From Halothece sp964463655 (GTDB lineage Bacteria > Cyanobacteriota > Cyanobacteriia > Cyanobacteriales > Rubidibacteraceae), in assembly GCA_964463655.1 (NCBI GenBank), contig CAYXDG010000003.1, positions 23,161 to 87,160 on the forward strand: DNA of 64,000 bases. The letters are read 5' to 3'. The number at the start of each line of letters is the position of its first letter. Position 1 is the first letter of the stretch. Positions 61,222-64,000 of this stretch are shown here, piece after piece. The position numbers and the translations under genes are program-made. Under the pieces are notes generated by a model. That model searched no databases, was not told the DNA's origin, and saw only the letters and a program-made list of their open reading frames with translations.

Positions 61222-62358
61222 ATGGAAATTGCAGAAATTTTAAAAAGAACCTTTCCCAACAATGAGCAGTTCAGCGAACAACTGGTTATATTTGGGACTC
61301 GCTTAGGGGGGTTTTTATTGTTAACGATAGTAGCTTGTCTGGTAGGAATATTCCTCCCTTCATTAATTCGATGGAGCATCGATCGCTTGACTCCCGTTAG
61401 TTTTTCTAAACCCTATAACCGCGTGGTTGATCCTCTGCGAAGGTTAATTGTCCGCACAGGTATCTTAATTATTACGACGATTAATATTAGGTTATTTCTC
61501 GACTATCCTGCGTTATATGACTTCCTCAGTTTAGTTGTCTATCTCGCTTTAACGATTAATGCAGCTTTGCTTTTATCTCGATTGGTGCGACAAGTGATTA
61601 GGATTTATGGTGTAACCTTAATTCAATATTTCAGTAAAGAAGTGGACGATTTTCTCTTAGTCGGAGAAACCGTCGCTAATGTTATTATCATATTTTTAGC
61701 CGTCCTTTTCTTTGCTAAAACTCAGAGCTTAAATCTGGTTAGTGTTCTCACTGGTGTCGGGATTGGCGGGATTGCTGTTGCTTTCGCTGCTCAAGAAATC
61801 TTATCACAAATTGTCGGAACAATTGTTCTTTATCTCGATCGTCCTTATGTCCCTGGAGAATATATCAGAGCAAACTTTAACCCCGCAGATGAGGATATTT
61901 ACGGCCGTGTGGAATCGATCGGAATTCGTTCAACTAAAATTCGCCTTGCTGTGAAAAATACCCTTCTAATTGTTCCTAATTCTTTGATGGCAAATACAGA
62001 CTTAGAAAATATTTCTCGCGGAACAAAAGTAATGGCTTTACTTTACTTAGACTTTCAAAAAGTCTTAGATGATACAGAAAAAGCGCTAGTTAATCAAGTT
62101 TTAGATGGCAGTCTTAGTAAAATTTTTGGTGTGGAACAGGGGAGTGTTCGGATTACAACTTTTGAATCAGAAGATCGCGTAGGAAGTCGCGCTCGTGTCA
62201 GCTTCTTTCTCCTCAGTTCTAGCAGTAGCTCTCTTGATTTGCGGAAGCGCTTAGTGGACGTGACTAACCAACAAATTGCTAAACAATTAAAAGAAAATCA
62301 GCTTGAATTTTTAATGGAAGAACCAATGATTTATGTGGACTCACCTGTGACGAAATAG
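61222..62358 (+). CDS. MscS family mechanosensitive channel 3
   Basis: 378 residues. Four N-terminal helices, then pore helix VLTGVGIGGIAVAFAAQEILSQIVGTIVLYLDRP (core GIGGIAVAFAAQE), beta domain YVPGEYIRANFNPADEDIYGRVESIGIRSTK and LLIVPNSLMANTDLENISRG. It is very similar to channel 2 over the whole second half, including the C-terminus IYVDSPVT, so it is a recent paralogue. It converges on the heptad-repeat gene, with stop codons 2 bp apart. Confidence 0.9.
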   Translation: MEIAEILKRTFPNNEQFSEQLVIFGTRLGGFLLLTIVACLVGIFLPSLIRWSIDRLTPVSFSKPYNRVVDPLRRLIVRTGILIITTINIRLFLDYPALYDFLSLVVYLALTINAALLLSRLVRQVIRIYGVTLIQYFSKEVDDFLLVGETVANVIIIFLAVLFFAKTQSLNLVSVLTGVGIGGIAVAFAAQEILSQIVGTIVLYLDRPYVPGEYIRANFNPADEDIYGRVESIGIRSTKIRLAVKNTLLIVPNSLMANTDLENISRGTKVMALLYLDFQKVLDDTEKALVNQVLDGSLSKIFGVEQGSVRITTFESEDRVGSRARVSFFLLSSSSSSLDLRKRLVDVTNQQIAKQLKENQLEFLMEEPMIYVDSPVTK

Positions 62359-62360
62359 GC

Positions 62361-62921
62361 TTAAAAAAAGCTAGAAATCGTGTTAGCAACTAGCGCCAGC
62401 GCGATCGTAATCACTGCTCCGCCAATCCAGCGTAACCAACCCAGCACAACTTTGATTTCACCGACATCGGTTTTGAGTTGACCGACATCGGTTTTTAACT
62501 CATTGACATCGGTTTTGAGTTGACCAACATCAGTCTTTAGCTCGGTGACATCAGTTTTGAGTTGACCAACATCAGTCTTTAACTCATTGACATCAGTTTT
62601 GAGTTGACCAACATCAGTCTTTAACTCATTGACATCAGTTTTGAGTTGACCGACATCAGTCTTTAACTCATTGACATCGGTTTTGAGTTGACCAACATCA
62701 GTCTTTAACTCATTGACATCGGTTTTGAGTTGACCAACATCAGTCTTTAACTCATTGACATCGGTTTTGAGTTGTGATACATCTGCTTCGACGTTACTAA
62801 GTCGCTCATCGAAGCGCTCAAAGCGTTCCTCGAATTTACCAGTTTGTCGAGCGTTCACCACTAATTGCTCGATTAATTTTTCAATGAGAACATTGTTGTT
62901 CGGTTGGGTTTCAGTTGTCAT
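62361..62921 (-). CDS. Heptad-repeat coiled-coil protein with C-terminal membrane anchor
   Basis: 186 residues. A polar N-terminus (1-50) is followed by 15 uninterrupted copies of the heptad LKTDVxx (51-155), with Leu at d and Val at a, an ideal parallel coiled coil ~16 nm long. The C-terminus has a transmembrane helix, GGAVITIALALVANTISSFF. It is predicted to be membrane-anchored with the rod in the cytoplasm. Family: Bdr-like/DUF coiled-coil proteins common in cyanobacteria; function unknown. The DNA repeat makes its length prone to change. Confidence 0.75.
   Translation of the reverse strand: MTTETQPNNNVLIEKLIEQLVVNARQTGKFEERFERFDERLSNVEADVSQLKTDVNELKTDVGQLKTDVNELKTDVGQLKTDVNELKTDVGQLKTDVNELKTDVGQLKTDVNELKTDVGQLKTDVTELKTDVGQLKTDVNELKTDVGQLKTDVGEIKVVLGWLRWIGGAVITIALALVANTISSFF
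62457..62771 (-). repeat. Tandem 42-bp repeat encoding paired heptads
   Basis: About 7.5 copies of a 42-bp unit (LKTDVNE plus LKTDVGQ), differing mainly by C/T in the CAACATCAGT/CGACATCGGT positions. Substitutions are almost all synonymous, indicating recent homogenisation by slippage or recombination under selection for the heptad. Confidence 0.85.
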
Positions 62922-63050
62922 CTTTCTCGCTGGATGAGAGGACTTAAATCTATCTTAGCAAGAATTTAATTTCCTGCTGCTGGGCAAGGCAAACCCTATA
63001 ATCTACCGAACCTACGAGCTTGTGAAATTCAAGTCTTTATTATTCATTAT

Positions 63051-63782
63051 TTAACTCCATTCTTGTTCTGTTTCCATCATTTCTTGTTTCAATTTGTACC
63101 AATTTAGGTTATAATTATCAATATCCTTAACTAACTTTCCTTCTTGTAAATAAAGAACCCGATCGCTGAATATTTCTGCAATATCTAACTGATGATTTAC
63201 CATTAAAATTGTCATCATTTGCGCCTTTAAGCATTGGATCAGATGGCTACTTGTGTTAATATCTAAAGCTGAGGTGGGTTCATCTAAAAGTAATACTTTG
63301 GGCTGCATGATTAATCCTCGCGCAATTGTCACCAGTTGGCGCTGTCCCAGAGAAAGTTCTAATTCGTTCTTATCGTACCAACTTTCAGGAATGTGTAATT
63401 GTTCGCAGTAACTCATGATGCGATCGCTGATTTCTTGCCTAGGAATTTGTTTTAAAGTTAAGGGATAGGCTAAGGTTTCCTGAACAGTCATTCCTAATAA
63501 TTTCGGTTCTTGGGGAACTAAAACAATCTGTTGACGAAGCGAAATAACAGGGATTTTGCCGTAGGAAGTTCCCTCAAAAAAAAGTATTCCTGTTGTCGGT
63601 TCGCTTAAACGGTTTAAGAGACGTAAAAGTGAGGTTTTTCCAGAGCCTGATCTTCCTAAAATGACAGCGCGATCGCCGTTTTTCATTTGGAAGGAAATCT
63701 CTTTCAAAATGTCAGTTAATCCTAAACGATCTTGGAATCCTACTTGCTTAGCTTCTAAAATAATCTCAGAATTAGGTATCAT
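63051..63782 (-). CDS. ABC transporter ATP-binding protein (FetA/YbbL-like)
   Basis: 243 residues. Walker A GRSGSGKTS, Q-loop VLVPQEPKLLG, signature LELSLGQRQLVTIARG, Walker B VLLLDEPTSALD, H-loop MVNHQLD. Sequence layout (short, no accessory domain, SYGKIPVISLRQQIVLVPQEP) resembles the FetA half of the iron/metal exporter FetAB. The permease would be expected downstream, but none is within this window. Confidence 0.82.
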   Translation of the reverse strand: MIPNSEIILEAKQVGFQDRLGLTDILKEISFQMKNGDRAVILGRSGSGKTSLLRLLNRLSEPTTGILFFEGTSYGKIPVISLRQQIVLVPQEPKLLGMTVQETLAYPLTLKQIPRQEISDRIMSYCEQLHIPESWYDKNELELSLGQRQLVTIARGLIMQPKVLLLDEPTSALDINTSSHLIQCLKAQMMTILMVNHQLDIAEIFSDRVLYLQEGKLVKDIDNYNLNWYKLKQEMMETEQEWS

Positions 63783-63961
63783 AAAAAAAGAAGATATCTC
63801 ACTGGTTGATTAATTATCATCATATCCCTAGGCAATGGCGAAGATTTCAAGGAGAAGAATAAAAGGTTATAATATTGAACCACAGAGACACAGAGAATAC
63901 AAAGGTTTGCAAGCCTTAAGTCTCATTTAAGATGTCAGAGATATTATAAAAATAAATAAAC
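63783..63961. other. Intergenic region before the SbcC-like gene
   Basis: 179 bp with no gene. It contains CCTAGG and, at 63877-63896, a fragment of the ACCACAGAGACACAGAG repeat. AT-rich sequence leads to the ATG at 63962. Confidence 0.4.
63877..63896. repeat. ACCACAGAGACACAGAG-type dispersed repeat fragment
   Basis: GAACCACAGAGACACAGAGA is a short sequence seen repeatedly in cyanobacterial genomes as intergenic repeat debris. Only one copy is in this window. Confidence 0.35.
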
Positions 63962-64000
63962 ATGATTCCACAGCAACTGACTCTCTCCAACTTCCTCAGT
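63962..64000 (+). CDS. sbcC: N-terminus of a probable SbcC-like nuclease ATPase (cut by window end)
   Basis: Thirteen codons: MIPQQLTLSNFLS. SbcC/Rad50-type ATPases start with MIPxxLxLxNFLSY, so the assignment is plausible but rests on 13 residues. The gene continues beyond the window. Confidence 0.45.
   Translation, partial: MIPQQLTLSNFLS

Noticed and set aside
62457..62771. Possible CRISPR array (regular repeats)
   Set aside because: The 42-bp units are contiguous without unique spacers and encode perfect heptads in frame with a membrane anchor.

Overview
The window is chromosomal DNA from a unicellular cyanobacterium. The evidence is the very frequent GCGATCGC (HIP1) octamer and cyanobacterium-specific genes: a plastoquinol terminal oxidase, biliverdin reductase BvdR, a CAAD-containing valyl-tRNA synthetase, MenF/MenA for phylloquinone, an InrS-type nickel sensor, a Ycf49-like protein and a VTE6-like kinase. 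A ProX-type betaine-binding lipoprotein, a Na+/H+ antiporter and a triple MscS cluster fit a salt-tolerant lineage (Halothece/Dactylococcopsis-like), but this genus-level guess is weak. No rRNA, tRNA or CRISPR array was recognised.

Layout. 1-2.3 kb: heptosyltransferase (cut by the window edge), GmhB-like phosphatase and a LysR regulator. 2.4-7.3 kb: small protein, ProX lipoprotein, PTOX, sugar-type binding lipoprotein, LD-carboxypeptidase. 7.4-10.5 kb: valS, whose reading frame breaks at an A9 tract just before the membrane-anchoring CAAD domain. 10.9-19.8 kb: an epimerase-like gene and a two-partner secretion pair whose 2008-residue exoprotein ends in a CHAT caspase-like protease. 20-30.7 kb: TrkA-like protein, antiporter, REC-GGDEF-EAL protein, RNase Z, M50 protease, NfuA, InrS, TlyA, FHA protein. 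31-35.4 kb: compact NAD operon pncB-nadD-nrtR-nadE. 35.5-43.2 kb: argJ, CSP41-like protein, argC, ABC ATPase, menF/menA. 43.4-50.7 kb: a pair of half-size UPF0016 proteins flanking a Uma2 nuclease, Fe-SOD, Aat, phytyl-phosphate kinase-like protein and a beta-helix/SPOR protein. 50.8-52.2 kb: an IsrB element. 52.2-58.4 kb: SdhA-like flavoprotein, AckA, D-lactate dehydrogenase, BvdR, SufE. 58.5-62.4 kb: three MscS channels plus the remnant of a fourth. 62.4-64 kb: a heptad-repeat membrane protein, an ABC ATPase and the first codons of an SbcC-like gene.

The strongest candidate for an under-described system is at 50.8-52.2 kb. A RuvC-only RRXRR protein (IsrB, no HNH domain) is preceded by about 190 nt of noncoding DNA that folds on paper into several hairpins, a long closing helix and a pseudoknot, as expected of an OMEGA guide RNA. 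No transposase accompanies it, and it lies 51 bp upstream of the sdhA-like gene.

Other points for follow-up: the valS A9 slippery site; an 11-mer word pair shared by the leaders of proX and the trkA-like gene, both possibly osmotic; palindromic candidate operators upstream of pncB, the D-lactate dehydrogenase gene and tpsB; and a palindromic mini-repeat read in frame inside sdhA.
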